A DNA stretch of 64,000 bases from Cyanophora paradoxa (Eukaryota; Glaucocystophyceae; Cyanophorales; Cyanophoraceae): positions 434,001 through 498,000 of the forward strand of contig QPMI01000428.1 of NCBI GenBank assembly GCA_004431415.1, written 5' to 3'. A model generated the notes under the pieces. That model searched no databases. It saw only the letters and a list, made by a program, of their open reading frames with translations, and was not told the DNA's origin. Each line of letters begins with the position of its first letter. Positions within the stretch are counted from its first letter, which is position 1. Of the stretch, positions 1 to 10,969 are shown piece after piece. The position numbers were made by a program, and so were the translations under genes.

Positions 1-103
1 GGGCGGCGAGGTCAGCGCCGCGGCCGCGCGCACGACCGGGCTAGCCCTAGCCCCGGAGGAGCCGGCCGCCCACGGCGCTCGGGGCGCCAAGCGCGCGCGC
101 GCG

Positions 104-2423
104 ATGGACAGGCTGGAGGGGCTGCGCCTGGCAAACCTCGCCACCGGCGGGCGGAAGGGGCGCCCGCGCGGCGCGCCCCGCACGAGGAGCGCGCCCGCCG
201 ACGCGGGCCCCCGCCCCCGCCCGAGCCCGCCCTCTGCGCGCCGGCGCGGCCGCTCAGCACGAAGAGTACGCCCCCGGCCCGCCCGCCCGCCCCCCGCCCT
301 TCGCGCCTGCCGTCGCCCGATCTCGCGCGGGTCCGCCGGCAGGCCCGTTCGTGCGGGCGGAGCTGCGGGCCAAGCACACGTTCGGGTTCCCGTCCTTCGG
401 ACCGGTCCGCTGGGACGGCCAGACGATCTTCGTGCGCCGCGCGCCGCGCGCGCCCCCTCGCTCCCCCGCCGGCCCCCTCTGCGTGACCGCCCACGACTGT
501 ACTCCCCGGCGCAGCTGCCCGGGGGTATCGTTCCAGAAGGGATGACGGGCCCGCCGGCCCGCGAGGCCGAGCTCTACGGCTCCGAGCTGGGCCTGGGGCT
601 CGCGCCGCGCCCCGTCGCCACGTGGGCCCTGCGCGCCATCGAGGGGGCCTTCCTGGGGAACCCCGCGGGGCCCCGGCACGCGGCAGCGGTGGCCATGCTC
701 TCCATGGCGCCCCACCGGCACGCGGCCCTCGCCTACAGCCTTCCCGGCGGCGGCGGCGACGTCGACACGCGCTACCTCGCCGAGGTCGAGCGGCCCAGGG
801 TCCGGCCTCCCTCCCCGCCCCGCGCCCCCCGCGCCCGCGCCGCCCCGCCCCGCCGAGCCGCCCGCGAGCGCAGGGCAAATTCCGCCCCCTCGTCGAGCCG
901 CTCCCGCCCGGCTGCGCGAAGGGGCAGGAGGCGAGGCACGACTTCGTGATGGGGCGCGAGTCGGACAAGTCCTGCCTCCGCTTCGGCACCGAGGTGGCCG
1001 CCGTCCACCTCCCCGGCCTCTTCGCGGAGGGCGAGGCCGCCCGGCGCCTCGCCGCCCTCGTCGCCTGCGGCGCCCCTGCGTTTCCCTTTGCCGTCAGAGG
1101 GGCCTCGAAGCCCCACGAGAACGCGGAGCTCGTGCGTCCGTCCCCGCTTCTTGTTCTACCCCCATCCCCCCCCCCCCCTCCCCCATCCCGCCCCTCTGCC
1201 CCCCCCTGGGCTCATTCGGGATCGGGCGGGCGCAGGACGAAGCGCTCCTGGAGGCGGCGGCCGAGGCCGGGCGGGCGGCGCTGGAGACGGGCGCGCTCGA
1301 GGTCATGCGGGACAAGCTGGCGGAGCTCGAGCGCGAGGGCTGGCTCACGCGGCCCGCCCCGAACCCGAAAAAGCGGGCCCGCAAGGAGGGGGAGGGCGAG
1401 GGGGAGGGCGGGGCGGACGAGGTGCGCGGCGAGCGCATCACCACGGGCTGCCAGCGCCTCAGCGCCAAGGTCCCGACGCCGGTGCGCCCCCGGCCCTCTC
1501 TGAGCCTCTGCATCTAGACCTCGCCTTTCACCCCGCCCCGCCCCGCCGCAGCCCGTCCACCGGCCTCGCGCCCCTCGCTCACGCGCCCCTCAGGTCGTGC
1601 TCAACATGCAGTTCGGGCCGGATCCGAACGCGAACCGGCGGCTGCACCTCTTCAACTGGTACCTCGGGGGGGTCCTGGAGTACCTCTTCCCTGCGCTCTG
1701 CGCCGTCAACCTCTTTGCGGCGTGCCAGATGGCCCGTGTCGCCTTTGCGCTTCTCGAGCGGCAGCCGTACAACTACGGTCCGCCCCCTCGAGCCCGCCCG
1801 CTCCCGCCTCCGCCTCCGCCCTCATGTGCGGGGGGCGCGCAGGCTTCTGGTCGCTCCATTGGACGAACGGGCCGGAGAGGTGCGCCCGAGCGCGCCTCGG
1901 GGCCGCCGCGAGCGCCGGCGCCGGCGCTCACGTCGCCGCGGCCGGGCCGGGCAGGGTCACGCCGCCGCACCGGGACGCGAACGACGCGCGGGAGTCCTAC
2001 GCGGCGCTCATCTACTTCCACCGCGACGGCGACCGCGACGCGCGGCTCCACCGCCTCCGCTTCCCCGCCCTCGGCATCTCCATCGCCGTCCGCCACGGCG
2101 ACGTCGTTTTTATCAGGGTCGGCGGGGGCCCCGGCGGCCCGGCGGGGCGTGGCGTGGCGGGGCGGCGGCTGACGCGCGGGCCCCGGCCCGGCCCCGGCAG
2201 GGGCACTGCCTGGAGCACGGGGTGTTGGAGGACGACGGGACCGAGGGCCGGTGCGTGGCTGGCTGGGGCGCCTCCCCCTTCTCTTACGGGCCTAATTACA
2301 ACCGTCCTCGTCCTCAGCTACTGTATCGTCCTGACGCTGGGCAACAACCTCAAGGTCGACGCCCCGGGCCCCGCGGCGCCTTCGAATTCCCGCGGCCGGC
2401 GGCGTTGCCGCAGGGGCAAGTGA
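104..2423 (+). CDS. 2OG-Fe(II) dioxygenase-like protein, multi-exon
   Basis: Probably an iron- and 2-oxoglutarate-dependent oxygenase. The visible exons are about 336-428, 514-797, 872-1140, 1234-1470, 1594-1780, 1836-2116, 2201-2250 and 2320-2423, separated by short C-rich introns. The sixth exon carries an HRD (HxD-type) motif in TPPHRDANDARESYAALIYF, followed by a jelly-roll-like stretch ending GDVVFIR. The next exon supplies the distal histidine (GHCLEHGV), and an Arg precedes YCIVLTLGNN, where the 2OG-binding Arg is expected. The motif order resembles the Tet/JBP-like and related 2OGFeDO superfamily. The substrate cannot be told. A Lys/Arg-rich stretch (NPKKRARK) could be a nuclear signal. 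The first exon is uncertain: an ATG at 104 opens a low-complexity frame. The stop at 2421-2423 lies inside a duplicated segment. Fold assignment is moderate, specificity unknown. Confidence 0.55.
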
Positions 2424-2889
2424 CTGCGTCTAGATCTCCCTCTAGATCTAGCGGCGGCCCCGAGCGGCGCAGCCCGGCCTGACCCCGGCGGGGACGCCTG
2501 TTTCTAAATTTCTTCTCTCGCTTTTCGCTAGAAGCTTAAAGCATCATCCTCTCTTCTTTCCACCTCTTTCTTTCGCTTCAGCTGTATACCTATACGTAGT
2601 GGATTCCAACGCCTCTTTCACTTTTGCCGGCGCCCCAGATCAAGATTTACAATCATTTGAATTTGAGCTAAGAGCGTGAATTTCGCTAATTGGCCCCGCC
2701 CTGCAGCTGGTCTCTAGCCTTTCGAGCAAGCTTTTGCTTCTCCCATCAACTATAACTAGAGCTAGTCGCCAGGTCACTGTAGTTTTAATTTAGCAAGACT
2801 CTGAGATTCAAATGACGAGTCATTGACGACAGGTTATACTTCTGTTCTTTTTATCCTGAAGCATAACTATAGGCCTGATCATGAGGTCT
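2396..2889. repeat. Direct repeat, copy 1
   Basis: The segment from GGCGGCGTTGCCGCAGGGGC to CATAACTATAGGCCTGATCA recurs about 0.6 kb downstream with small indels and substitutions. This copy contains the last codons and stop of the oxygenase gene plus its 3' flank. Confidence 0.8.
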
Positions 2890-2960
2890 TCAAATTTAAG
2901 AACGCTCATCCAGTGATTCAAATGATTGCTTGACATCGATGATGAACGGCGTTGATACTT

Positions 2961-3006
2961 CAATGTTGTTAGTAAGTAATTATATAATTACTTACTAACA
3001 ACATTG
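2961..3006. repeat. Perfect 46-bp palindrome
   Basis: The sequence reads identically on both strands from CAATGTTGTTAGTAAGTAAT to its mirror ending ACTAACAACATTG, centred on TATA. It has no spacer and no mismatch. It lies exactly between the two direct-repeat copies. Confidence 0.95.
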
Positions 3007-3016
3007 TCGGGCCTCG

Positions 3017-3491
3017 ACGGCGGCGTTGCCGCAGGGGCAAGTGATTCAAGATTGCGTCTCCCTCTAGCGGCGGTCCCGAGCGGCGGAGCCCGCGGCCGGC
3101 CTGGCCCCGGCGGGGACGCCTGTTTCTAGATTTCTTCTTCCGCGTTTCGCTAGAAGCTTAAAGCATCATTCTTTCTTCTTTCTTCCCTCCTCCTTTCGCT
3201 CCAGCTGTATACTTATACGTAGCTATATATATAGTGGATTCCAACGCCTCCGAAACTCTTTCACTTTCGCCGTAAATCAAGTCGGACAATTTGAGTTAAT
3301 ATAAGAGCGTGAATTTTGCTAATTGGCCCCGTCCTGGTCGTTAGCCTTTCGAGCAAGCATTCGCTCCTATCATGATCATTCACTAGAACTAGAGATAGTC
3401 TCTAAATTAGCAAGATTCAGGTGACGACAGTTATACTTCTGTTTGTTTTATCCTGTTAACGTTGCATAACTATAGGCCTGATCATGAGGTA
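3017..3491. repeat. Direct repeat, copy 2
   Basis: Second copy of the 2396-2889 segment. It shares the CDS tail (GGCGTTGCCGCAGGGGCAAG), the CGCTAGAAGCTTAAAGCATC block and the closing ATAACTATAGGCCTGATCAT. It is diverged by indels and so is not very recent. Confidence 0.8.
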
Positions 3492-4067
3492 ATCTCGCAC
3501 TCGATCGATCGCGAGTCTTTCGCGACACCGTAGTCTCGAGCTTCCGCAGAATGTGTACCATTGTGATCATGCACATGGGGCCTGGACAAAGACGTCGACA
3601 TTGTGAAACAATATATACGGGTGCTTAGAGAACAGAGGTTGGCCGCGGCGCGGCGCAGTGGGAGGCGACGTCAGGAGTCGACTCGGGACTGGCATATGTC
3701 ATGATATATATCTTCAGTGTTGTTAGTAACTTGTTACTAGCTAAATATAGCCTAGAAACTTGTTAGTAACTTGTTTAACGGTTCAAGTGTTGTTATGCTC
3801 CAAAAAAGCCTCAATGCATACCCCAAACCGGAGTCGACGGCGCCCGGCCAGGCGACAGTCCGACCGACTTGATCGGAGGCGGAGTATCTTATCTAATCTT
3901 ATCCTCTAGTCCTATCTTATCTTTGTAACTCGGAGTCGGAGCCTACCTTTTTTGTTTTTCCTGACTGGATTTCCGATTTTCAGGATCTGGCGAGTTATAA
4001 TACGTGGCTTACGTCCGACGGTCGGGCCGTCGGCGGCAAAGCTCAACGGTTAACTTGTAGTCTGTTG

Positions 4068-4573
4068 CAGTGATGCTAAACTTTCACTTTCCAAACTTTC
4101 AACTTGAAAATTTTCATGTAAATTTTCAGTAAATTTTCACCTCCAAAATGAGCAATGAAAACTTTCAATAAATTTGCAAGGGGGGTACCCTTGAAGAGGC
4201 CATTCTGGGGGCGTTTCACGCCATAAACGAGGGTCAAATCCGTCGAAATACGAGACTATGGAGGCCTGGACACATTCTGGCGGTCTCTGCTGGTGTCAAG
4301 AGACCAGAGTATGCATTTCTCAGGAACCGTACCCCCCTCCTCAACGTGAAAAGAACGGCAAAGATACATCTGCACCTCGTGCACTTGTAATACAAAGGTC
4401 GTCAATGACATCCTAACGCATATCGCTCGTGTCTGGAGGCTTCTCTGCAGAGAAACGTGTCACTTTCGCTGTGCAAGTAAACTTTGTATGGGTGAAAATA
4501 TTTGCTGAAAGTTTTCGAAAGTTTACTGAAAATTTACAGGGCATTTTGGGATAATAAAATTTCAGCAACACTG
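4068..4573. mobile_element. Non-autonomous hAT-like MITE (506 bp)
   Basis: The element starts CAGTGATGCTAAACTTTCAC and ends with the imperfect complement (AAATTTCAGCAACACTG), giving terminal inverted repeats of roughly 60-80 nt rich in AAATTTTCA motifs. It is flanked on both sides by GTCTGTTG (4060-4067 and 4574-4581), an 8-bp target-site duplication. CAGTG-type ends with 8-bp duplications are typical of hAT-superfamily elements. There is no ORF inside, so it would depend on a transposase elsewhere. Confidence 0.75.
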
Positions 4574-4581
4574 GTCTGTTG

Positions 4582-5865
4582 TAGACCACGTCGACGTCGG
4601 ACTGATGACAGTGTTCGATCTTAAATGAGGCTCTCCCCCAGGCATATTCAGCCTCTAGAGCACTCTAGAACCCTGGTGACTGAGCCCCAGCCCTCACACG
4701 CAGAGATACAGACCTGGACAGTCGGATTCCCAGACACAGGAGCCCGAGGCACAGACGCCTGGCTCGTAGGCACACGCTGACTCGTGTACATGGCTGCAAG
4801 AGGGCTTATATAGGCTAGGCTAGGAAGCTTCTCGAGGGGCTGGCCGACTGCGGCTAGCCTCGGAATATTCACGAATAACTAGCCCTAGAAGCTTCTCGAA
4901 CATCTAGCCCTAGCCGCCCTGTCTAGGGGTACATGATCCTGCGCTTGCTAAGGGTACATGATTCTGTATTACAATGAGTCACGCCCTGATCATGAGTTCG
5001 ATCACGATCACGAAGCTAGCGCTTCAAAGCGACCACAACAACAGCGCCGCGGTCCGCGCCGCGGCCGGCGCAGTCCTGCACGGCGGCGCCGGCCCGGCCC
5101 AGCACAGTTCAGTTCAGTCACTTCAGTGACTCCCCGACTTGCCGACTCCGGTCCTCCGGATCCCCGCGCCGGGCCCGCGGCCGCCGGCCGAGCTCCGAGC
5201 CTCCGAGGCTCTGATCCGATGATCATGAGCTCAACTGCGAACCGTTAACTTTGAACTTCCGGGAGTCTTCCCGGCGCGCCGGCGGCCGCCGGCCGGAGGC
5301 CCGGCGCTGCCGCCAGCCTGCCGGGCCGGGCCGTCACGCCGTCCGCATCATGGCATCATGATCATCCTCGGAGTCCCTGGTGACTCCCCGGCGAGTCCCC
5401 GCCGAGTCCCCGGGGCCCTGCCCGCGGCCCTGCGGGCCGTGAATATTAATCCCGTGATCGATGATCTGCTTCTCCGTCCGCGGCCGCCCGGCCGCGGGCC
5501 GGAAAGCTTACAAATTGCAATTCAAGCCCAAGAATATTAATCCGGGCCAAGATCATGGCAACTTTGGCAAGATCATCAGATTCTAGTAGGTCCCATATAT
5601 AAGTGACGTCAATTTCGTCGTCAAATGCGGAACTCGCCTAATCATAACGATTCGAATTCATAAGCCTTGAAGCACGCCGTGTGCGAGAGTAGGGCCCAAT
5701 TGCATTTCGATTGAGCCGACTGACATAATTTGCTGACTGAGGCGCGGCGGGCCGGGCCGCCGGGCGGCGCCGCGGGGCGCAAATGCAACGGGCACACATC
5801 CACCCACCACGGCCCTCCAACGAAAACGATCTCTAATCATAGCTCTGCTGGGCCCCCGCCTCCCC
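4582..5865. other. Intergenic, no gene seen
   Basis: Mixed-composition DNA with many short palindromes (GATC, CCGCGGCC, GGCCGG) but no convincing coding exon, RNA gene or mobile element. The stretch to 5865 is the 3' flank of the P450 gene and the downstream side of the oxygenase region. Confidence 0.6.
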
Positions 5866-8769
5866 TCACCGGCGGCGGCGGATGCGCATCCAGAGGCCGC
5901 CGTCGGGGCAGATGGGGATCGTATACGGCTCGGGCCGCCCCGTGCACGCCGCGTCCATCTCGAAGGCGAGGTCGCGCAGGAGGACGGCGAGCACGAGCTT
6001 CGCCTCGAGCATCGCGAAGTGCTGCCCGACGCACACGCGCGGGCCCGCCGTGAAGGGCAGCCACGCCACGCGGTCCCGGTCCTTGCTGCGAAGGGGGGCC
6101 CGGGGGGTCAGGTCAGGCCGAGCGGGGATAATAATATCGTCTAAGATTAGATGGGAGTCGACTGGTCGGGTTAGAGTGGACTACATAGGCCGCCTAGCCC
6201 AGCTTATACAATTAGAGTCTTTCACACTGGCGGCCCGGCCCAGCCCAGCCCAGCGGAGCAATACAATTAGTCTTTCACACTTATACAATTAGAGAACTGC
6301 AGAGGCCGCCAGGCTTAGCTTAGGCTGAGCGGGCGTAGCCCAGCCCAGCCCAGCCCAGCCCAGCCCAGCCCAGCGGGGCGAGCGGGGCGCCCGATCGGGC
6401 AGGCGGACCTGGTCTCGTCGTCGAAGCGGTCGGGGTCGTACTCGTCCGGCTTCTCCCAGATGGTCTCGTCGTGGTGCAGCGTCCACATCGCCACGATGAT
6501 CTTCGTCTGCGCCCCGGCGCTCAGCCGTCGGCGGCGGCGGCGGCGGCGGCGGGGCTAGGTAGAGGCAAAGGGGGCTAGGTGTGGGTACAGCGCCGGCTGA
6601 GGGTACGGCAGGGCGCGTGCCGGGACCTAGGCGTCGGCGGCGGAGGGGGGCGGGGGGGGCTCGGCGGGGGTACGGCGCTGCCCGGGGGTACAGGGGGGGG
6701 AGGCCCCGCGGGGGAGGGGCCGACGGCGACGGAGGAGGAGGGGGGGGGGAGGAGGGGGCGCGGGCGAGGCCTAGCTGGATGGGAGGGCGGGCGGGCGGGC
6801 GGGAGGGCGGGCGCGCGCACCCCCTTGGGGATCTTGTAGTCCCCGAGCGTGTCCTCGCTCGCAGTCTCGCGCATCACCGCCGGAACCACCGAGTAGTAGC
6901 GGACTGCGGAAGACCATAAGGCGGTGGGACAGGGCGGGGCGGGCGGCAGAAGAAGAAGAAGAGACGCGAGGGGTACGCACGGGTCTCCTTCAGGACGTTG
7001 CCGGTGTACTTCATGGCCTGCGTACCCCCCCCCCGGGTCAGAGGGGGGTACCCCGGGGATCCGTTTGAATCGATGGGGGTACCTGGAGGTCCTCGAAGGT
7101 GGGGATGTCACGGTCGCCCATCACGCGCTCGACCTCCTCCAGGAGCTGCGGGGGGTACGCCGCGCTCGGAGGGGTACGGGGAAAGCAGCGCGGGGGAGGG
7201 GGGTACGGGCGCGGGCACCTTGGCGAGGACCTTGGGGTGCTGGGTGAGGGCGTGGACGGTCCAGGTCAGGAGCAGGCCAGAGGACTCGTGGCCGGCGAGA
7301 ATCATCGTCTTGGCCTGCCGGCGCATGACGGATCAGATCAGATCAGATCAGATCAGATGGGAAAGGATCAGATGTGATCTGACCTCGTCGGCGATCTGGT
7401 GATCGGGCATCTTGCCCCCGGCGACCCAGTCGCTGAGCAGATCGTAGCGCGGCTTCTGCGGGGGCGCTCAGCTGAGCGGAGTAGGAGAAAGAGGGGGGTA
7501 CGACGCACGTCTGGGTGCTCCTGAATGTCCTTGCGGCGGTCCTCGATGAGCTTTCGGACGATGCGGTTCAGCTCCGCCTCGTTCTTCTTGAACTGGAACG
7601 TTGCCGGAATCGGAAGGTACTGCGGGGCGGGCGGGCGGGCGGGCGGGCGGGCGGGCCGGGGCCGTCAGGACAGGTCGAAGCGGAGGGGCGGGAGCTGGGG
7701 TGCGGCGCACGGGGCGGAAGGGGTAGAAGATGCGGGTGTTCATCTCGTGCATCATGGAGAGGTAGAGGCGGGGGATCGCGCTGTCGTCCTCGAAGGACAT
7801 GCCGAACGAGGCCTGCGGGCGGGCGTGAGGGGCGGCCGCGCCGGGCGCGCGGGGCGGGGCGGGGCGGGGCGGGAGGGCGCGGGGGGCGCGCACGCGGCAG
7901 ATGACGTCGAGAGTCAGCATGCGGAAGTCGCGGGACACGTCGAACTTCGACGTGGCGCCAGGCGCGGGGCGCCAGCGGTTGAGCAGCGTCACGGCGGTCT
8001 GCGGCGCGGGCGCGTCAGGCGGCGGCGTCGGCTGCAGCGCGACGCCCGCTGCGCGGCGCGCACGTCGGAGAAGATGGTCAGCATGCTCTTGAGGTGGGCG
8101 GGGTCGAAGGAGCGCGCGATGATCTGCCGCTGCCGCTTCCACAGCTCGTCCTCGGCCGAGACGAGGCCGTGCCCGAGAACGGGTGCGAAGACGCTGTAGC
8201 TCCATGTGTCTTTCAGGTAGTTCTGCGCGGGGCGCGCGGCTCGGCACTCATGCAGGCGCGTGGCACGCGGCGCGGCGGCTGGAGGCGGGCGTCGGGCGGA
8301 CCTTGACGTTCGTGACGAAGATGCGGTTGCAGGAGGCGGTGTCGCACACGACGACGATGGGCTCCCACCACACGAAGAGCTTGTAGACGTTGCCGTACTT
8401 CGCCGACCAGCGGGCGAATGTCTTCCACGGTTCGCTGATCATGCTGAAGATGTTGCCGAAGACAGGCAGCCGCGCGGGTCCCGGCATCCGCCACATGCTC
8501 AGCGTCTTCCCGTGGAGATGGTACCGCTGCGACGCAGGCGCGCGACGCGTGAGCACGCAATCACGTCCCGGCGCGCTCGGCGCGTCCGACGACGCCGCGC
8601 CGCCCTCCTAAGGCCAAGAACGAACAGGACAGGTCGCCTAGACACGCGGCGGGAGGGCGGCGGGTTCCCGCCAGGCGGCGCGGCGCACCAGGAAGACGGT
8701 AACGGCGACGGCGGCGAGGCCCGCCGCCGCCGTTAGCGGCGTGAGACCGGACGCCAGGAGAGCGTCCAT
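5866..8769 (-). CDS. Cytochrome P450 monooxygenase
   Basis: A haem-thiolate monooxygenase, probably ER-anchored. The start at 8769 (MDALLASGLTPL...) gives an N-terminal hydrophobic anchor followed by basic residues and a proline-rich hinge (EPAALPPRV). The second coding exon (about 8308-8555) has the PGPARLPVFGN entry. Later exons hold the C-helix WKRQRQIIARSF, the I-helix oxygen-binding motif AGHESS (about 7215-7330), a K-helix ETLR completed across an intron (VLKET|LRYYSVVP, about 7005 to 6895), the meander DPDRF (about 6440) and the Cys-ligand loop FTAGPRVCVGQHF in the last exon (5866-6085). About eleven exons can be recognised. Introns are short and C-rich; one carries a GATCA microsatellite (7328-7380) and one a CCCAG repeat (about 6330-6375). 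The motifs suggest the CYP4/CYP97-like clan side, but substrate and family number cannot be assigned. Confidence 0.93.
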
Positions 8770-9263
8770 TTCGTCCAGCACCGTCCGACGGGCCGGCGAG
8801 CCGAGGTTCTGTCCGGCGGTTGTACCCTGCCTCGGGAGCCCTTGACGCGGTGTGGCGCTCGCTTCGGCGCGGGCGCGCGCTTCCCGTCGGACCTGCCACG
8901 CTTGCTCGAGACCGAAGACGCGCGCCGCCCGTAACCGCTGGACTCGCCGCGCCGCGCCTGCATGCGCAGTCGAGCGCCCACTTTCCGGCTAGCTATAGCG
9001 ACCTGCAATCGCCGTGGTAGTGCGAGCAACGCTCAATCTATGTTTTAGATTGCGGCCTGCACGCGCGCGCCATCAGCGCTCGGCGCCGCCCTCGAAACGC
9101 GAATTTGATCCAGCGCCGCCCTTAGGCGTGCACTGCACTGCGGCAGCAGATGAGCGCCCCGCTGCTATTAGCCATAGCACCGATGAGACAGCAAAGCTCA
9201 ATCTCATTGATGACACGGCTCGCACGCAGGCGCGAGCGCCGCCGCGCGGGCGGCGACACTAGG
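8770..9263. other. Intergenic between P450 and ITPase genes
   Basis: Contains the 5' flank and presumed promoter of the P450 gene and the 3' flank of the downstream ITPase gene. No further exon or recognisable core promoter motif was seen. Confidence 0.5.
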
Positions 9264-10303
9264 CTACGCGGGGTTCGCGAGGAGGTAGGTCCGGAGCTTG
9301 TCCAGCGCGCGGTACCGGTGTGAGATCGTGTTCTTGATGTTCTTGTCCATCTCCGCGTACCTGCGGCGATGAGGGGCCCGTCAGGGGGACGCCGGCGGGC
9401 GGCGGGCGATGGGGCGGGGCCGGGGCCGGGGCGCGCGTCTCGTTGTAGCCGTCGGGCTGGAACACGGGATCCCACCCAAAGTCAGGCGGGCCGCGCGCGG
9501 GCACGATCTTCCCCTGCTCGATCGCAGGGCGTCAGCGCGCCGCCGGGCGTGAGGGGAGCGGTGGGGCGGGCGCACGTCCGTCCGGCCGGCGAAGGTGTGG
9601 ATTTCCTTCCCCGGGCCCGTGGTGTAGCTAAAGACGCACAGCGCGTACGCGCTCTTGTCATCAAAGCCCGCCAGCATGCGGTTCAGGCCTGCGCGGGCGC
9701 GCGCGGGCGGAGGCGGTCGATCACGCGCCGCGGGCGAGCGGCTGCGGCGGCGGCGGCGGCGGGGCGGTTCGGCTTTGGCTCTCACCGTCGTGTCCGAGCT
9801 TCTCGAGGAACCACTTGCTGCGTTGCGAGAGCGGCTTCAGCGTGTGCGGGCGTGCGGGCCGGGCGGCGCACATGTAGGGGCCGGGGAGGCCCTTGAGCGC
9901 GTTGAAGCAGAGGCAAGTGTCCTCCACGCACACCGGTCCGTTGACCTGCTCCAATGGCTCGCGTGGAGCCGCTGCGCGGTGCGCGGGGCGCGCTGGCGCA
10001 CCTCCGCGGCGGCTATCCTGCACTTCTCTCGGCTGATGTCCTCCGGCTCGCCCTGAAGCTCCGGAACTGGTGCGGACGTGAAAGCTAAGCACGCGGATCA
10101 TTTCGCGGGCCGCGGGCGCTCCGTACGCACGGTCGATCTTCTTGCTGACCATCGGGATGCTGTCGCCAATGATGGCGCAGACCTCCTCGAGCTTCTTCTT
10201 GTTGCCTGCGAGCGGATCCTTCTCGGGACGCGCGACAGTCGCTCGCGCGGCTGGTGGAGGCACCTGTGACGAACACGACGGGCGCGCGGCTCGCGGACGC
10301 CAT
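9264..10303 (-). CDS. ITPA: Inosine triphosphate pyrophosphatase (ITPase / HAM1 family)
   Basis: Hydrolyses ITP, dITP and XTP to monophosphates and pyrophosphate, cleaning non-canonical purines from the nucleotide pool. Seven or eight exons read in family order: [14 protein letters not shown] joined across an intron to [13 protein letters not shown] (about 10,210); the [17 protein letters not shown] segment (about 10,010-10,060); [20 protein letters not shown] (about 9,880-9,955); KWFLEKLG (about 9,800); [16 protein letters not shown] (about 9,600-9,690); [17 protein letters not shown] (about 9,440-9,490); and [14 protein letters not shown] at the C terminus. The [12 protein letters not shown] and SHR motifs are diagnostic for substrate recognition. 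The ATG at 10,303 is the only one giving the conserved FVTGN start; the TAG is at 9264-9266. Length (about 200 residues) is normal, with no targeting peptide visible, so it is probably cytosolic. Confidence 0.95.
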
Positions 10304-10900
10304 CGCGTGAAACCTGGAAGCCGCTGGCTTCACTGGCGAGGGCTTCACAGCGGCGCAAATGCGGCTTGACTTGCTCCGGACGCCGTTTGCAGGAGCGCGG
10401 AGCACAAGACCACCCCCGCAGCTCGCGAACATTGTACCCTAGCTATGGGCCAGACCTCGAGGCCTGGCCGGGCTCCCCAGCTGCAGCCAACGCGTCCCTA
10501 GGCTCAAGCTATGACAAGGCGAACCGATCTGCTAGAGCGCGTTAGCCTGCAGGCGGCGGAGCAGCCGCGGCAGCGGCAGATCGAATTTCGACTCTGGTGC
10601 CCGAATCGCGGCGAGCGCTGCGAATGGCACCGCTTACGAGCACGCAGCGGCGCGTCGGCAATTCGTGCACGAGATGAAGTGCTGCCTCCGTCCCGAATGT
10701 TGAAGCTTGCAACGGCGCGCAGCCCGAACCTGTCCCTGTCACGGCGACGAGCGCGTGCTGCCGTGCACTCTTCGGGCGTTTGAACGCGCTTCCGTGGCTC
10801 AGCGCCGCAAGTGTGGGCTCCTCGCATGCTCGAGTCGGGCTGCCGGAGGTTTCGGACGTGAGCAGCTCGGTCAGCCAACGGCGCAGCTGGAGGCGCGCAT
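10304..10900. other. Intergenic between ITPase and the Kre9-like gene
   Basis: Divergent flank of the ITPase gene (-) and the next gene (+). Several open frames exist because of high GC, but none has family support. The first exon of the downstream gene may lie in this stretch. Confidence 0.4.
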
Positions 10901-10969
10901 CTCTTCGGCGGCATCCCACCGACTTTAAATCTCAACTGGCCTGCCCGCCCCGCCCGGCGGACCCGTCTC

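Noticed and set aside
12-989. Long minus-strand open frames opposite the oxygenase gene
   Set aside because: Arg/Gly/Pro-rich compositional frames caused by very high GC; no domain and they run across introns of the plus-strand gene.
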